Assembly: GCF_014490725.1 (NCBI RefSeq)
Contig: NZ_JACOQL010000003.1
Span: 496,001 to 560,000, forward strand
Source of the DNA: Paracoccus amoyensis
GTDB taxonomy: Bacteria > Pseudomonadota > Alphaproteobacteria > Rhodobacterales > Rhodobacteraceae
Direction: 5' to 3'
Length of the DNA: 64,000 nt
The position numbers were made by a program, and so were the translations under genes. This document shows positions 1-9,067 of the stretch, piece after piece. The notes below the pieces were generated by a model that saw only the letters and a program-made list of their open reading frames with translations, made no database searches and was not told where the DNA came from. Position 1 is the first letter of the stretch. Each line of letters opens with the position of its first letter.

Positions 1-1087
1 GATTGGCGCAGCGTTCCTTGACCTTCCGGAAATAGGCTTGCAGGTCGGTATTCGGCACGGGGGGAACGGCGGGAATGATCTCATCCGTTTCGACCTTCTC
101 AAGAAAGCCCCGGACCAGATCATCTTCCATCGCTTCGTGCACGAAATGAATATCCATCAGACCGGCAGGATAGGCGATGACCGCATGCCCGCCATTCAGG
201 ATGCGGATTTTCATGAGCTCCCACGGGGTCACGTCGTCGACAAACTCAACGCCGACATCTTCCAGCGCGGGGCGACCTGCGGGGAAGTTGTCTTCCAGCA
301 CCCATTGAATGAAATCCTCGCAGAATACCGGGCAATCGTCGTCAATGCCGAAATCGTCGCGAATCATGGCGCGTTCGCGGTCGCTGGTTGCGGGGGTGAT
401 CCGGTCAACCATCCCGTTCGGAAAGGCCACGCTGGACTTGATCCATTCGGCCAGCTCAGGGTCGGACAGGCGCGCGGTTTCGACGACGGCTTCCTGGGTG
501 ACGACGCCATTATGTGGGATGTTGTCACAACACATAACGGTAAACGGCTGCAGCCCCGCATCGCGCCGCGCCTTCAGACCCGCGACCAGCATCCCAAAGA
601 CCGTTCTGGGCTGGTCAGGGTTCGCACCATCCGCCACAATCGCGGGATGGCGGGGGTTGAAATGCCCGGTTGCGGCATCGATGAAATAGCCGCCCTCGGT
701 AATGGTCAGACTGGCGATCTTTGTTTCAGGATCGGCCAGCTTGGCGATGATCGCCGCTGCATCTGCGGGCGGCAGATAGTCCACCGTCGCGCCAACAATC
801 CGCGGGTCCGAGGCTTCGGCCGTCTGTTCGACAACCGAAAACAGGAAATCCTGCGCGGCAAGCGCGTCGCGCATCCGGGCGTCGGACGGCATGACCCCTG
901 CACCGACAATCGCATAATCCAAGCCTTTGCCGGTGTTCATCAGCCGGTCCAGATACACCGCCTGATGGGCGCGATGGAAATTACCCAGACCAAAATGAAC
1001 GATCCCGCCCTTCAACTGCGTGCGGTCGTAATTTGGCACCGGAACGCCAAGCGAGGACAGGTTGTCGTTGTTCAGTTTGGTTGCCAT
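1..1087 (-). CDS. mtlK: Mannitol 2-dehydrogenase family protein, N-terminal part (gene runs off the window)
   Basis: Translating the minus strand from the ATG at 1087 gives about 362 residues with no stop before base 1, so the C-terminal part lies outside the window. Seen: the family signature GLGNFHRAHQAVYLDRL near the N-terminus, and KIRILNGGH, which fits the K-x4-N-x2-H catalytic pattern of long-chain mannitol dehydrogenases. Known: these NAD-dependent cytoplasmic enzymes oxidise mannitol (some also arabitol or sorbitol) to the ketose, usually as monomers of about 480-500 residues. The start lies only 2 bases after the smoS stop, so it is the distal part of the polyol operon, as in Rhodobacter sphaeroides. 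The exact substrate range is inferred. Confidence 0.93.
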   Translation of the reverse strand, partial: MATKLNNDNLSSLGVPVPNYDRTQLKGGIVHFGLGNFHRAHQAVYLDRLMNTGKGLDYAIVGAGVMPSDARMRDALAAQDFLFSVVEQTAEASDPRIVGATVDYLPPADAAAIIAKLADPETKIASLTITEGGYFIDAATGHFNPRHPAIVADGANPDQPRTVFGMLVAGLKARRDAGLQPFTVMCCDNIPHNGVVTQEAVVETARLSDPELAEWIKSSVAFPNGMVDRITPATSDRERAMIRDDFGIDDDCPVFCEDFIQWVLEDNFPAGRPALEDVGVEFVDDVTPWELMKIRILNGGHAVIAYPAGLMDIHFVHEAMEDDLVRGFLEKVETDEIIPAVPPVPNTDLQAYFRKVKERCAN

Positions 1088-1089
1088 GA

Positions 1090-1854
1090 TCAGCTCATCC
1101 AGTTGCCGCCGTCCACATTGAAACATTGGGCGACGATGTAATCGGCTTCGGGCGTGGCAAGGAAAATCGCCATGCCGGTCAAATCTTCTGCGGTGCCCAT
1201 GCGGCCATAGGGGACGGCTTCGCCGACCTCTTTCTTCTTCTGGCCACGGGGTTTGTTCTCATAGGCGGCGAATTTGGCATCGACGCCGTCCCAGTGATCG
1301 CCATCCACCACGCCGGGGGCAATGGCGTTGACGTTGATGCCCTGGGCGATCAGGTTCAACCCGGCCGATTGGGTCAGGCTGATGACGGCGGCCTTGGTCG
1401 CGCAGTAAACGGCAACCAGCGCCTCGCCCCGTCTGCCGGCTTGCGAGGCCATGTTGATGATCTTGCCCTTGCGTCCGGTGTCGATCATGTGCCGCGCCAC
1501 GGCCTGCATCGTGAACAGCGTGCCACTGACATTGATCGCGAAAAGCCGGTCATAACTGTCGCGCGTGATGTCAACGATGGGGGCAAGGTCGAACAGCGCG
1601 GCGTTATTGATCAGGATGTCGATGCCGCCCATCCGGGCAGCAGCTTCGGCCACACCTGCATCAATGCTTGCCTGATCCGTCACGTCCATGACGATGGGAA
1701 CGGCACCGATTTCGGCGGCGGTGGCGCGCACGCCATCACCATTGATGTCGGCAATCGCAACCGTGGCGCCTTCGCGAATATACGCCTCGGCAAAGGCGCG
1801 ACCGATGCCACGGGCAGCGCCGGTAATCAGCGCGGTTTTACCCTGCAACCTCAT
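1090..1854 (-). CDS. smoS: Sorbitol dehydrogenase, short-chain dehydrogenase family
   Basis: A 254-residue SDR. The cofactor-binding TGAARGIG motif lies near residue 12, NNA near residue 84, and the catalytic Ser with YCATK (Tyr-x3-Lys) near residues 140-157. It ends in VDGGNWMS. The sequence closely resembles SmoS of Rhodobacter sphaeroides, which oxidises D-sorbitol to D-fructose (and galactitol to tagatose) with NAD. The start overlaps the smoK stop by 4 bases (1851-1854), so the two are probably translationally coupled. It acts in the cytoplasm on polyol delivered by SmoEFGK. Confidence 0.95.
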   Translation of the reverse strand: MRLQGKTALITGAARGIGRAFAEAYIREGATVAIADINGDGVRATAAEIGAVPIVMDVTDQASIDAGVAEAAARMGGIDILINNAALFDLAPIVDITRDSYDRLFAINVSGTLFTMQAVARHMIDTGRKGKIINMASQAGRRGEALVAVYCATKAAVISLTQSAGLNLIAQGINVNAIAPGVVDGDHWDGVDAKFAAYENKPRGQKKKEVGEAVPYGRMGTAEDLTGMAIFLATPEADYIVAQCFNVDGGNWMS

Positions 1855-2849
1855 AGGGCAAGCCCATCCTGACCGAACTTGTAGATGCGGCCTTCCTGCG
1901 GGGTCAGGAAAATGCGGTCGCCGTGGTGAACCGGAAATTCGCCCGCCGCGCGGGCGATGATATGGGCGCCATTGTCCAGATCGATATGCAGGAAGGTGTC
2001 CGAGCCAAGATGTTCGGCCACGCCCACGGTGCCCGGGAACTCTCCTTCAGCCTGCGACAGCTTCCAGTGTTTGGGACGGATACCGATGGTATGGGCACCA
2101 TGGCGGGCGGCATCCTCACCTTCGATGAAGTTCATGTTCGGGCTACCGATGAAACCGCCGACGAACCTGTTCGCGGGACGGCTGTAAAGTTCCAGCGGCG
2201 AACCGACCTGTTCAACCCGGCCAGCCCGCAGCACGACGATCTTGTCGGCCATGGTCATCGCCTCGACCTGGTCGTGGGTGACGTAGATCATCGTGGTTTT
2301 CAGGCTGTTATGCAGTTCCGAAATTTCGACCCGCATGTTCACCCGAAGGGCTGCGTCAAGGTTCGACAGCGGTTCGTCGAACAGAAAGGCCGAAGGCTCG
2401 CGCACGATGGCGCGACCAATCGCCACGCGCTGACGCTGACCGCCCGACAGCTGTCCGGGCTTTCGGTCCAGATAGCTGTCAAGGTTCAGGATCTTGGCGG
2501 CATGGCTGACGCGTTTTTCCTGCTCGGCCTCGGACATCTTGGCCATTTTCAGCGGGAAAGCGATGTTCTTGCGAACCGACATATGCGGATAAAGCGCATA
2601 GGATTGAAACACCATCGCCAGACCACGCTGGGCCGGGCCCGCATCGGTGACATCCTTGCCGTCGATACTGATGCCGCCAGATGTCACGTCCTCAAGCCCT
2701 GCGATCAGGCGCAGAAGCGTGGATTTCCCGCAGCCCGATGGACCGACAAAGACCACGAATTCGCCGTCCTCGATGGTCAAATCGACACCCGGAATAACCT
2801 CGACTTCGCCAAAGGCCTTGCGGACGTTTTTCAGTGTAATGGAACCCAT
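1851..2849 (-). CDS. smoK: Polyol ABC transporter ATP-binding protein
   Basis: A 332-residue ATPase of the MalK/UgpC type, which energises sorbitol/mannitol import. Seen in order: Walker [10 protein letters not shown] near residue 38, the Q-loop at [13 protein letters not shown], the signature [14 protein letters not shown] near residue 134, Walker [12 protein letters not shown] and the switch His in [16 protein letters not shown]-terminal TOBE-like domain contains GIRPKHW. Length is usual for this subfamily, which often has a C-terminal regulatory domain. It lies 13 bases after smoG and overlaps smoS by 4 bases. Confidence 0.95.
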   Translation of the reverse strand: MGSITLKNVRKAFGEVEVIPGVDLTIEDGEFVVFVGPSGCGKSTLLRLIAGLEDVTSGGISIDGKDVTDAGPAQRGLAMVFQSYALYPHMSVRKNIAFPLKMAKMSEAEQEKRVSHAAKILNLDSYLDRKPGQLSGGQRQRVAIGRAIVREPSAFLFDEPLSNLDAALRVNMRVEISELHNSLKTTMIYVTHDQVEAMTMADKIVVLRAGRVEQVGSPLELYSRPANRFVGGFIGSPNMNFIEGEDAARHGAHTIGIRPKHWKLSQAEGEFPGTVGVAEHLGSDTFLHIDLDNGAHIIARAAGEFPVHHGDRIFLTPQEGRIYKFGQDGLAL

Positions 2850-2862
2850 CTGATTGTCCCCC

Positions 2863-3687
2863 TTATTTCACCGCGCCAAACGTCAGGCCGCGGACAAGTT
2901 GTTTCTGGCTGAACCAGCCCATGATCAGGATCGGCGCAATGGCCATGACGGATGCTGCCGACAGCTTGGCCCAGAACAGCCCCTGCGGACTGCTGAAAGA
3001 CGCGATAAAGGCCGAAAGTGGTGCGGCATTCGTTGTTGTCAGCTGGATGGTCCAGAAAGCCTCGTTCCATGCCAGAATGACGTTCAGAAGCAGCGTCGAG
3101 GCGATACCCGGCACCGCCATCGGCGTCAGGACATGCACGATTTCCTGCCCCAACGTGGCACCGTCCATCCGCGCAGCTTCCAGAATTTCGCCGGGAATTT
3201 CGCGAAAATAGGTGTAAAGCATCCAGACCACGATTGGCAGGTTCATCAGCATCAGCACGATGACCAGCCCGATCCGTGTATCCATCAGCCCGGTCTTCAG
3301 AAAGATCAGATAGATGGGCACCAGCACGGCGACGGCAGGCATCATCTTGGTGGACAGCATCCACATCAGAATATCCTTGGTCCGCTTGGTCGGCGCGAAC
3401 GCCATCGCCCAGGCGGCCGGAACCGCCACGATCAGCGCAAGGACGGTCGAGCCGATCGCGATGATGACCGAGTTCATGAAGGGCCGGAAGTAATTATACT
3501 GGGACTGAACCTCTCGGTAACTCTCCAAGGTAAAGCTGGGGATCAGATCGAAGCCTGCAATCGCTTCCTGCTCGGTCTTCAGGCTGGTGATGATTGCGTA
3601 AAGGATCGGGAAGAAGATCAGCAGAGCGACCAACCATGCCGCGATCGTGTAGCCGATCTTGGTATTTTGCGAAACAGCGCGTGCCAT
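2863..3687 (-). CDS. smoG: Polyol ABC transporter permease, MalG-type
   Basis: A 274-residue inner-membrane permease with about six hydrophobic segments, the first at [19 protein letters not shown]. The cytoplasmic EAA loop reads [18 protein letters not shown] around residues 175-192. This loop docks on SmoK. A strong GAGGAGG ribosome site (plus-strand cctcctc, about 3692-3698) overlaps the end of smoF and fixes the ATG at 3687. It is the partner of SmoF in the MalF/MalG-like pair; substrate is inferred from the operon. Confidence 0.94.
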   Translation of the reverse strand: MARAVSQNTKIGYTIAAWLVALLIFFPILYAIITSLKTEQEAIAGFDLIPSFTLESYREVQSQYNYFRPFMNSVIIAIGSTVLALIVAVPAAWAMAFAPTKRTKDILMWMLSTKMMPAVAVLVPIYLIFLKTGLMDTRIGLVIVLMLMNLPIVVWMLYTYFREIPGEILEAARMDGATLGQEIVHVLTPMAVPGIASTLLLNVILAWNEAFWTIQLTTTNAAPLSAFIASFSSPQGLFWAKLSAASVMAIAPILIMGWFSQKQLVRGLTFGAVK

Positions 3688-3697
3688 CCTTGCCTCC

Positions 3698-4567
3698 TCA
3701 ATCCAGGTTTTTGCCGACGGCGCGCATCAGGAAGATGGCGACGAAATTGGCCAGAATGACCGCGATGATGCCCCCTGCCGCGGCCCCGCCAATGTCGAAG
3801 TTCAGACGGGCGGCGCGATAGATCAGGTAGGTCAGGTTGGTCGAAGCGTTGCCCGGCCCGCCATTCGTGGTCACAAGGATTTCCGCATAGACCCCCAACA
3901 GGAAGATCGTCTGGATCAGGATCACGACGGTTATCGCGCGGGCCATGTGAGGCAGCGTCAGATAAAAGAAACGGCTCAGCGCCGATGCGCCGTCCATTTC
4001 AGCCGCCTCCATCTGTTCGCCATCCAGCGATTGCAGCGAGGTCAGCAGGATCAGCGTTGCAAAGGGTAGCCATTGCCACGCCACGATCACGATGATCGAG
4101 AACAGCGGAAATTGTGCGAACCAATCCACCGGCTGCAGCCCGAAGAATTTCGCAACGTCGGCCAGCACGCCATAACTGGGATGCATGATCATGTTCTTCC
4201 AGATCAACGCCGCCACCGGTGGCATGACGAAGAACGGCGAGATCACAAGGATGCGGACGATCCCCTGACCGAAGATCGGCTTGTCGATCAACAGCGCGAT
4301 CAGAATGCCGCCAACCACCGTGATGCACAGCACGCCCAGAACAAGGATCAGAGTATTCCAGATCGCCTCGAAGAATGCGGGGTCGGTATAGAAATACTGA
4401 TAGTTGAACCAGCCAGCCCAACTGGTGCTTGCCGGATTCAACAGATTGTAGTTCAGAAACGAATAATAAAGCGTCATTGCCAGCGGCACGATCATCCAGA
4501 TCAGAAGCAGGATGATTGCGGGTGCGCGCATAAGCCGAGCAAGGCTTTGAGTCTGGCGGGTGGCCAT
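3698..4567 (-). CDS. smoF: Polyol ABC transporter permease, MalF-type
   Basis: A 289-residue membrane permease with about six transmembrane segments, including APAIILLLIWMIVPLAMTL near the N-terminus and LFSIIVIVAWQWLPFATLI. The EAA loop EQMEAAEMDGASALSRF lies around residues 183-200. It pairs with SmoG and SmoK to import sorbitol/mannitol delivered by SmoE. It is separated from smoE by 93 bases that can form hairpins, and is followed by smoG after 10 bases. Family assignment is clear; the substrate comes from operon context. Confidence 0.94.
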   Translation of the reverse strand: MATRQTQSLARLMRAPAIILLLIWMIVPLAMTLYYSFLNYNLLNPASTSWAGWFNYQYFYTDPAFFEAIWNTLILVLGVLCITVVGGILIALLIDKPIFGQGIVRILVISPFFVMPPVAALIWKNMIMHPSYGVLADVAKFFGLQPVDWFAQFPLFSIIVIVAWQWLPFATLILLTSLQSLDGEQMEAAEMDGASALSRFFYLTLPHMARAITVVILIQTIFLLGVYAEILVTTNGGPGNASTNLTYLIYRAARLNFDIGGAAAGGIIAVILANFVAIFLMRAVGKNLD

Positions 4568-4609
4568 GGCGTGCTTCCTCCGATTGGCGCGGGACTCGCG
4601 CGAATTTCG

Positions 4610-4643
4610 GGTCGGTGCACCGCCCGACCTATCGCCGGGCGAT
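4610..4643. repeat. Inverted repeats between smoE and smoF
   Basis: Two short inverted repeats fill the smoE-smoF gap. GGTCGG at 4610-4615 pairs with CCGACC at 4624-4629, with the perfect palindrome CGGTGCACCG inside. ATCGC at 4631-4635 pairs with GCGAT at 4639-4643. There is no U-tract. Hairpins in this position commonly protect the upstream binding-protein mRNA or reduce read-through, so that more SmoE than permease is made. That role is inferred. Confidence 0.5.
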
Positions 4644-4660
4644 GCAGGTTTTGTCAGGGC

Positions 4661-5977
4661 TTACTTGGGATAACCGGCCCGAGCCATTTCACGCGTTGTA
4701 TTCGCCTGAGCCGCTGTCAGCGCATCCGCCGCCGACATCTGCCCAGCCAAAGCCGCCGAGAATTGCTGTCCAACCGCCGTCCCGATCCCCTGGAATTCCG
4801 GGATCGCCACAAACTGACCGCCGGTATAGGGGATATCCTGAACCGATGATTTCTGGGTGTTGGCGCCCTCGATCGCTGTCAGTGTCATGGCCGCGAAAGG
4901 TGCAGCGGCCTGATAATCAGCGTTTTCATAGAGCGACGTGCGCGTCCCCGGAGGTGCGGCGCGCCAGCCTTCGGCTTCAGCGACCTGCGCTGTATAATCC
5001 TTGCTGGTTGCCCAGGCGACGAACTTCTTGGCGGCGTCCGGCGCGTCGGACGATGCCGGGATCGCAAGGCTCCATGCCCACAGCCAGTTGCCGTGGTTAT
5101 CCACGCCTTCCTTGTTCGGGAATTGCGCAAAGCCGACGTTCTCGGCAACGGTCGAACTGGTCGGATCAGTCACAAAGCTGGCCGCCACCGTGGCGTCAAT
5201 CCAGATGCCGCATTTGCCCTGCTGGAACAGCGACAGGTTTTCATTGAAGCCGTTCGACGATGCGCCGGGCGGCCCGTAATTGGTCATCATATCCAGATAA
5301 TCGGTCAGCGTGGCATTCCACTCTGCGCTGTCGAACTGCGGTTTCCACTCTGGGTCAAACCAACGCGCACCATAGCTGTTGGCCATCGCGGTCAGAAAGG
5401 CCATATTCTCGCCCCAGCCGGGCTTACCGCGCAGGCAGATGCCGTATTGCTCTTTGCTTTTGTCGGTCATTGCTTCAGCAGCGGCTTTGATCTCGGTCCA
5501 GGTCGGACTTTCCGAAATCGTCACGCCGGCAGCCTCGGCCAGATCGGTGCGATACATCACCATCGCCGATTCAGCATAAAACGGCACAGCATACAGCGTG
5601 TCATCGACTGACAAAGCCTGACGAACCGGTGGCAGCAAATCGTCGGTGTCGTATTCTGCCGGGAGGTCATTCAGCGGCACCAGCCATTCCTGCTTTGCCC
5701 AGATCGGAACCTCATAGGTGCCGATGGTCAGCACGTCATACTGGCCGCCATTGGTCGCAATGTCGGTTGTCACACGTTCACGCAGGATATTTTCTTCCAG
5801 CGTCACCCATTCCAGCTCGATGTCCGGGTTCGCCTCGGTAAAAGGCGCGGTCATCTTCTGCATACGGATCATGTCGCCATTGTTCACGGTCGCAATGGTC
5901 AGTGTCTCGGCCATGACCGGCGCTGCCAAAGCTGTAAGCGCACATGCCCCCATCAGGCTGCGTATTGTCATCTTCAT
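4661..5977 (-). CDS. smoE: Polyol ABC transporter periplasmic binding protein
   Basis: A family 1 extracellular solute-binding protein of 438 residues that captures sorbitol/mannitol in the periplasm. I chose the ATG at 5977 because GAGGAGG lies 9 bases upstream (plus strand 5987-5993) and because the protein then begins with a typical signal peptide: MKMTIRS, a hydrophobic stretch, and a likely cleavage after PVMA. A longer frame back to 6070 has no ribosome site and would bury the signal. The mature part starts ETLTIATVNNGDM and has the usual two-lobe solute-binding pattern. It is the first gene of the operon, divergent from the regulator. Confidence 0.94.
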   Translation of the reverse strand: MKMTIRSLMGACALTALAAPVMAETLTIATVNNGDMIRMQKMTAPFTEANPDIELEWVTLEENILRERVTTDIATNGGQYDVLTIGTYEVPIWAKQEWLVPLNDLPAEYDTDDLLPPVRQALSVDDTLYAVPFYAESAMVMYRTDLAEAAGVTISESPTWTEIKAAAEAMTDKSKEQYGICLRGKPGWGENMAFLTAMANSYGARWFDPEWKPQFDSAEWNATLTDYLDMMTNYGPPGASSNGFNENLSLFQQGKCGIWIDATVAASFVTDPTSSTVAENVGFAQFPNKEGVDNHGNWLWAWSLAIPASSDAPDAAKKFVAWATSKDYTAQVAEAEGWRAAPPGTRTSLYENADYQAAAPFAAMTLTAIEGANTQKSSVQDIPYTGGQFVAIPEFQGIGTAVGQQFSAALAGQMSAADALTAAQANTTREMARAGYPK

Positions 5978-6014
5978 AACCTTGTTCCTCCTCATCGCTC
6001 CCCCCAGGGGCGTT

Positions 6015-6041
6015 ATTTGCCCAGAGCATTGGCAAATGCTC
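6015..6041. promoter_or_regulatory. Overlapping palindromes, candidate operator of the smo operon
   Basis: ATTTGCC (6015-6021) and GGCAAAT (6031-6037) form a perfect inverted repeat with a 9-base spacer. Overlapping it, GAGCATT (6024-6030) and AATGCTC (6035-6041) form a second perfect inverted repeat with a 4-base spacer. Both lie in the 167-base gap between smoE and the divergent SorC-type regulator, 38-64 bases upstream of the smoE start. Such dyads are what a dimeric or tetrameric sugar-responsive repressor/activator would bind. The assignment is inferred from position and symmetry. Confidence 0.55.
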
Positions 6042-6144
6042 ATAGGATGAGGTAAAATTGTCAAATGCATTTTTACGTCGCGTCATAAGTGTTGTTCAGC
6101 GTTCGCGACGGCTGAAAGGCCTAACTGACTGAAAGGACTACCAG

Positions 6145-7065
6145 ATGAGGGACGACCGCAAGTTGGAACAGGCCGCGCGCGCTGCCTGGTTGTCATATGT
6201 CGCCCGTCGAACGCAGGATGAAATCGCGCAAGAGATGGGGGTTTCGCGCCAAACTGCACAACGTCTGGTGGCGCAAGCCTTGGCCGCGGGATTGGTCAAA
6301 GTGCGCATAGATCACCCGCTGACCAGTTGTTTCAGCCTGGAAAAAGACCTGCAAAAGCGATTCGGGCTGAAAATGGCGTCGATCACTCCGGCAGCGGCGG
6401 GGCAGACGGGTGTCGCCATGGCCGTTGCCGACTTCATCGAGTCGCACTTACAGCAAGGCGCCCCGATTACACTGGCGGTTGGCGCGGGACGCACCTTGCG
6501 CGCCGCTGTGACACAGATGGCGCGAATAGATTGCCCGCAGCACAGGATCGCCTCGTTGACCGGCAATATCTCGGCGGACGGTTCTGCTGCATATTATAAT
6601 GTCCTGTTTTCGCTATCTGATATCGTCACGGCAAGATCCTTTCCGCTGATGGTTCCGGTCATCGCAACCTCGAAGGAAGAGCGCGATGCCCTGCATCGTC
6701 AGCCGGGCAATATCCGGGTTATGGAGATGACCAAGCATGCTCAGGTTGCGCTGATTGGACTTGGCTCAATGGGCTCCGAAGCCCCTTTGGCAAAGGATGG
6801 CTTTCTGACCATGGCCGAAATCCTTGCACTGCAGGAACAGGGTGCTGTCGGAGAGATTCTGGGCCATAGTTATGACATCAACGGCAAGTTTTTGCCAAAG
6901 AACGAGCGTGTAGCCTCGGCCGAGCTGCCAAGCACGGAACGCGCACTGGTTGTTGCAGCGGCCTTCGGACCCGACAAACGCGATTCGGTTTTTGGGGCAC
7001 TGCATACCGGGGTGATCAACGGACTGATCACGGACGAGACCACCGCAGCCAGCCTGCTGAAATAG
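6145..7065 (+). CDS. SorC-family sugar-binding transcriptional regulator
   Basis: A 306-residue regulator. The N-terminal helix-turn-helix is at about residues 25-45 (TQDEIAQEMGVSRQTAQRLV). It is followed by a sugar-binding domain with VGAGRTLRAAV, LTGNIS, LIGLGSM and DINGKFL, the pattern of SorC/DeoR-type effector domains that bind phosphorylated sugars. It is divergent from smoE and shares a 167-base control region with two palindromes, so it most likely controls the smo operon. A regulator in the same place occurs in Rhodobacter polyol operons. Whether it activates or represses cannot be read from sequence. Confidence 0.9.
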   Translation: MRDDRKLEQAARAAWLSYVARRTQDEIAQEMGVSRQTAQRLVAQALAAGLVKVRIDHPLTSCFSLEKDLQKRFGLKMASITPAAAGQTGVAMAVADFIESHLQQGAPITLAVGAGRTLRAAVTQMARIDCPQHRIASLTGNISADGSAAYYNVLFSLSDIVTARSFPLMVPVIATSKEERDALHRQPGNIRVMEMTKHAQVALIGLGSMGSEAPLAKDGFLTMAEILALQEQGAVGEILGHSYDINGKFLPKNERVASAELPSTERALVVAAAFGPDKRDSVFGALHTGVINGLITDETTAASLLK

Positions 7066-7175
7066 CGATCTTTCCCCGGCCTTGCAGCCGCATGGGCTGA
7101 ATACCTACATTCCTGTCAACTTGGTAGCGCAGCCTAATTGCGCAAAAGACCAGTATTGGAAATAGGAACAGTTTC

Positions 7176-8195
7176 ATGAAAAATATCGGCTTCTTGTCCT
7201 TTGGGCACTGGTCCCCTGACCGTGGTTCACAGGTCAAATCCGCCTCGGATGTCTTGCACCAGTCCATTGATCTGGCCGTGGCCGCAGAGCAAATTGGCGT
7301 CGATGGTGCCTATTTCCGGGTTCACCACTTTGCCCAACAGCTTGCCTCGCCCTTTCCGTTGCTGGCGGCCATCGGTGCCCGCACCTCGAAAATCGAGATC
7401 GGGACCGGCGTCATCGACATGCGTTATGAAAACCCGCTGTATATGGTTGAAGATGCGGGTGCGGCGGACCTGATTTCGAACGGGCGTTTGCAGCTGGGTA
7501 TCAGTCGCGGCTCACCCGAGCAGGTGATCGACGGGTGGCGGTATTTCGGCTATCAGCCGGGCGAGGATGAGACGCAGGCAGACATGGCCCGTCGCCATGC
7601 CGAAGTGTTCCTGCAACAGCTTGATGGAAAAGGCTTTGCGCAGCCCAATCCACGCCCGATGTTCCCCAACCCACCCGGCCTGTTGCGGCTGGAACCGCAT
7701 TCGCCGGGCCTGCGTGACCGGATCTGGTGGGGGGCTGCGACCAATGCGACCGCGGAATGGGCCGCCGAAATGGGTATGAACCTTCAAAGCTCCACCCTTA
7801 AGGCCGATGAAACCGGAGAGCCGTTCCACGTTCAGCAGGCGCAACAAATCCGCATGTATCGCGACGCATGGGAAAAAGCTGGCCATGATCGCAAGCCGCG
7901 TGTTTCCGTCAGCCGTTCGATCTTTGCCCTGATCAATGACGAAGATCGCCGCTATTTCGGGCGCGGTGGCAAGGATTCTGATCAGGTGGGCGCAATCGAG
8001 CAGACGCGGCATATCTTTGGCCGCAGCTACGCCGATGAGCCGGACAAGCTGATCGACCAACTGCGCGAGGATGAAGCGATTGCCGAGGCTGACACCCTGT
8101 TGCTGACCATCCCCAACATGTTGGGTGTCGATTACAATGTGCATGTGCTGGAAAGCATCCTGACACATGTCGCACCGGCCCTGAACTGGCGTTGA
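7176..8195 (+). CDS. Luciferase-like flavin-dependent oxidoreductase
   Basis: A 339-residue protein of the bacterial luciferase-like monooxygenase (LLM) class, a TIM-barrel family that uses reduced flavin. Seen: an N-terminal GFLSFGHW strand, VAAEQIGVDGAYFRVHHFAQQ near residues 35-55, the typical ASPFPLLAAIGARTSKIEIGTGVIDM segment (read as two parts around residues 57-85), and LQLGISRGSPE near residue 106. The substrate is unknown. It stands alone between the polyol regulator and a strong terminator at 8203-8230, so it is probably monocistronic. Confidence 0.87.
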   Translation: MKNIGFLSFGHWSPDRGSQVKSASDVLHQSIDLAVAAEQIGVDGAYFRVHHFAQQLASPFPLLAAIGARTSKIEIGTGVIDMRYENPLYMVEDAGAADLISNGRLQLGISRGSPEQVIDGWRYFGYQPGEDETQADMARRHAEVFLQQLDGKGFAQPNPRPMFPNPPGLLRLEPHSPGLRDRIWWGAATNATAEWAAEMGMNLQSSTLKADETGEPFHVQQAQQIRMYRDAWEKAGHDRKPRVSVSRSIFALINDEDRRYFGRGGKDSDQVGAIEQTRHIFGRSYADEPDKLIDQLREDEAIAEADTLLLTIPNMLGVDYNVHVLESILTHVAPALNWR

Positions 8196-8202
8196 AGCAA
8201 CA

Positions 8203-8230
8203 AAAGCGCGGCCGAAACCGGCCGCGCTTT
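8203..8230 (+). terminator. Rho-independent terminator after the LLM gene
   Basis: A perfect 12-base stem: AAAGCGCGGCCG at 8203-8214 and CGGCCGCGCTTT at 8219-8230, with the tetraloop AAAC. It starts 7 bases after the stop codon at 8195. The U-run is short (TTT), but the A/T-flanked GC stem is typical of terminators in this group. Confidence 0.85.
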
Positions 8231-8297
8231 CCCAAGGGATATTGTCCATCCGACCCGATGATGCCTATGGTGACGCAGTCATAGCCCCAGGTCGAAC

Positions 8298-8930
8298 ATG
8301 CCCGAGCTTTCCAACCTTCTTGCCTTCGCCCTGATATCGCTTGGAATGGTCCTGACGCCGGGACCGAACATGATCTATCTGATTTCACGCTCTATCAGTC
8401 AGGGCCGGATTGCCGGTCTGATTTCCTTGGGCGGCGTCGCATTGGGGTTTGTGTTCTACATGCTTTGCGCGGCTTTCGGGATCACCGCCATCGTGATGGC
8501 GGTTCCGTTTGCCTATGACACGCTGCGTATCGCGGGGGCGCTGTATCTGCTGTATCTGGCATGGCAGGCGGTGAAGCCCGGCGGCAGATCGCCCTTTCAC
8601 GTCAAGGCATTGCCCAAGGACACCCCTCGCAAGCTGTTCGCGATGGGCTTTCTGACCAACCTGCTGAACCCGAAAATCGCGGTCATGTATCTGTCCCTGC
8701 TGCCGCAATTCATCCAGCCGGGTCATGGCACGGTTCTGCTGCAATCCGTTGCACTGGGGGCAACGCAGATCATCATCAGCGTCAGCGTGAACGCAATCAT
8801 TGCCATCACGGCGGGCAGCATTGCGGTCTTTCTGGTGCGGCGCCCGACCTTTGCTGTCGTCCAGCGATGGCTGATGGGAATGGTGCTGGCGGGTCTGGCG
8901 CTGAAGATGCTGACCGAAGCGCGCCGCTAA
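8298..8930 (+). CDS. LysE/RhtB-family exporter
   Basis: A 210-residue inner-membrane protein with about six hydrophobic segments. The family signature near residues 16-30 reads MVLTPGPNMIYLISRS, followed by GGVALGFVFYMLCAAFG. MGFLTNLLNPKIAVMYLSLL in the middle is the second conserved block. Known members export amino acids or their analogues (lysine, threonine, homoserine lactone). The substrate here is unknown. It is preceded by a terminator, so it has its own promoter, and no partner gene is adjacent. Confidence 0.9.
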   Translation: MPELSNLLAFALISLGMVLTPGPNMIYLISRSISQGRIAGLISLGGVALGFVFYMLCAAFGITAIVMAVPFAYDTLRIAGALYLLYLAWQAVKPGGRSPFHVKALPKDTPRKLFAMGFLTNLLNPKIAVMYLSLLPQFIQPGHGTVLLQSVALGATQIIISVSVNAIIAITAGSIAVFLVRRPTFAVVQRWLMGMVLAGLALKMLTEARR

Positions 8931-9067
8931 GGCTTTGCCATAACGGCGCATCTGGTTCGGCGTGCGTGCGAATGCGCCGCACCGTGGGGCATCTGTGTTG
9001 CCGCCCGTCACAGGAACCGTTTCCCCGACCAAGGGTTAAGTGTGATCGGCCTGCGTTTGGAGGACAT

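Noticed and set aside
38-1141. A 367-residue open frame on the plus strand
   Set aside because: Antisense to mannitol dehydrogenase, whose K-x4-N-x2-H site and GLGNFHRAHQ motif are on the minus strand.
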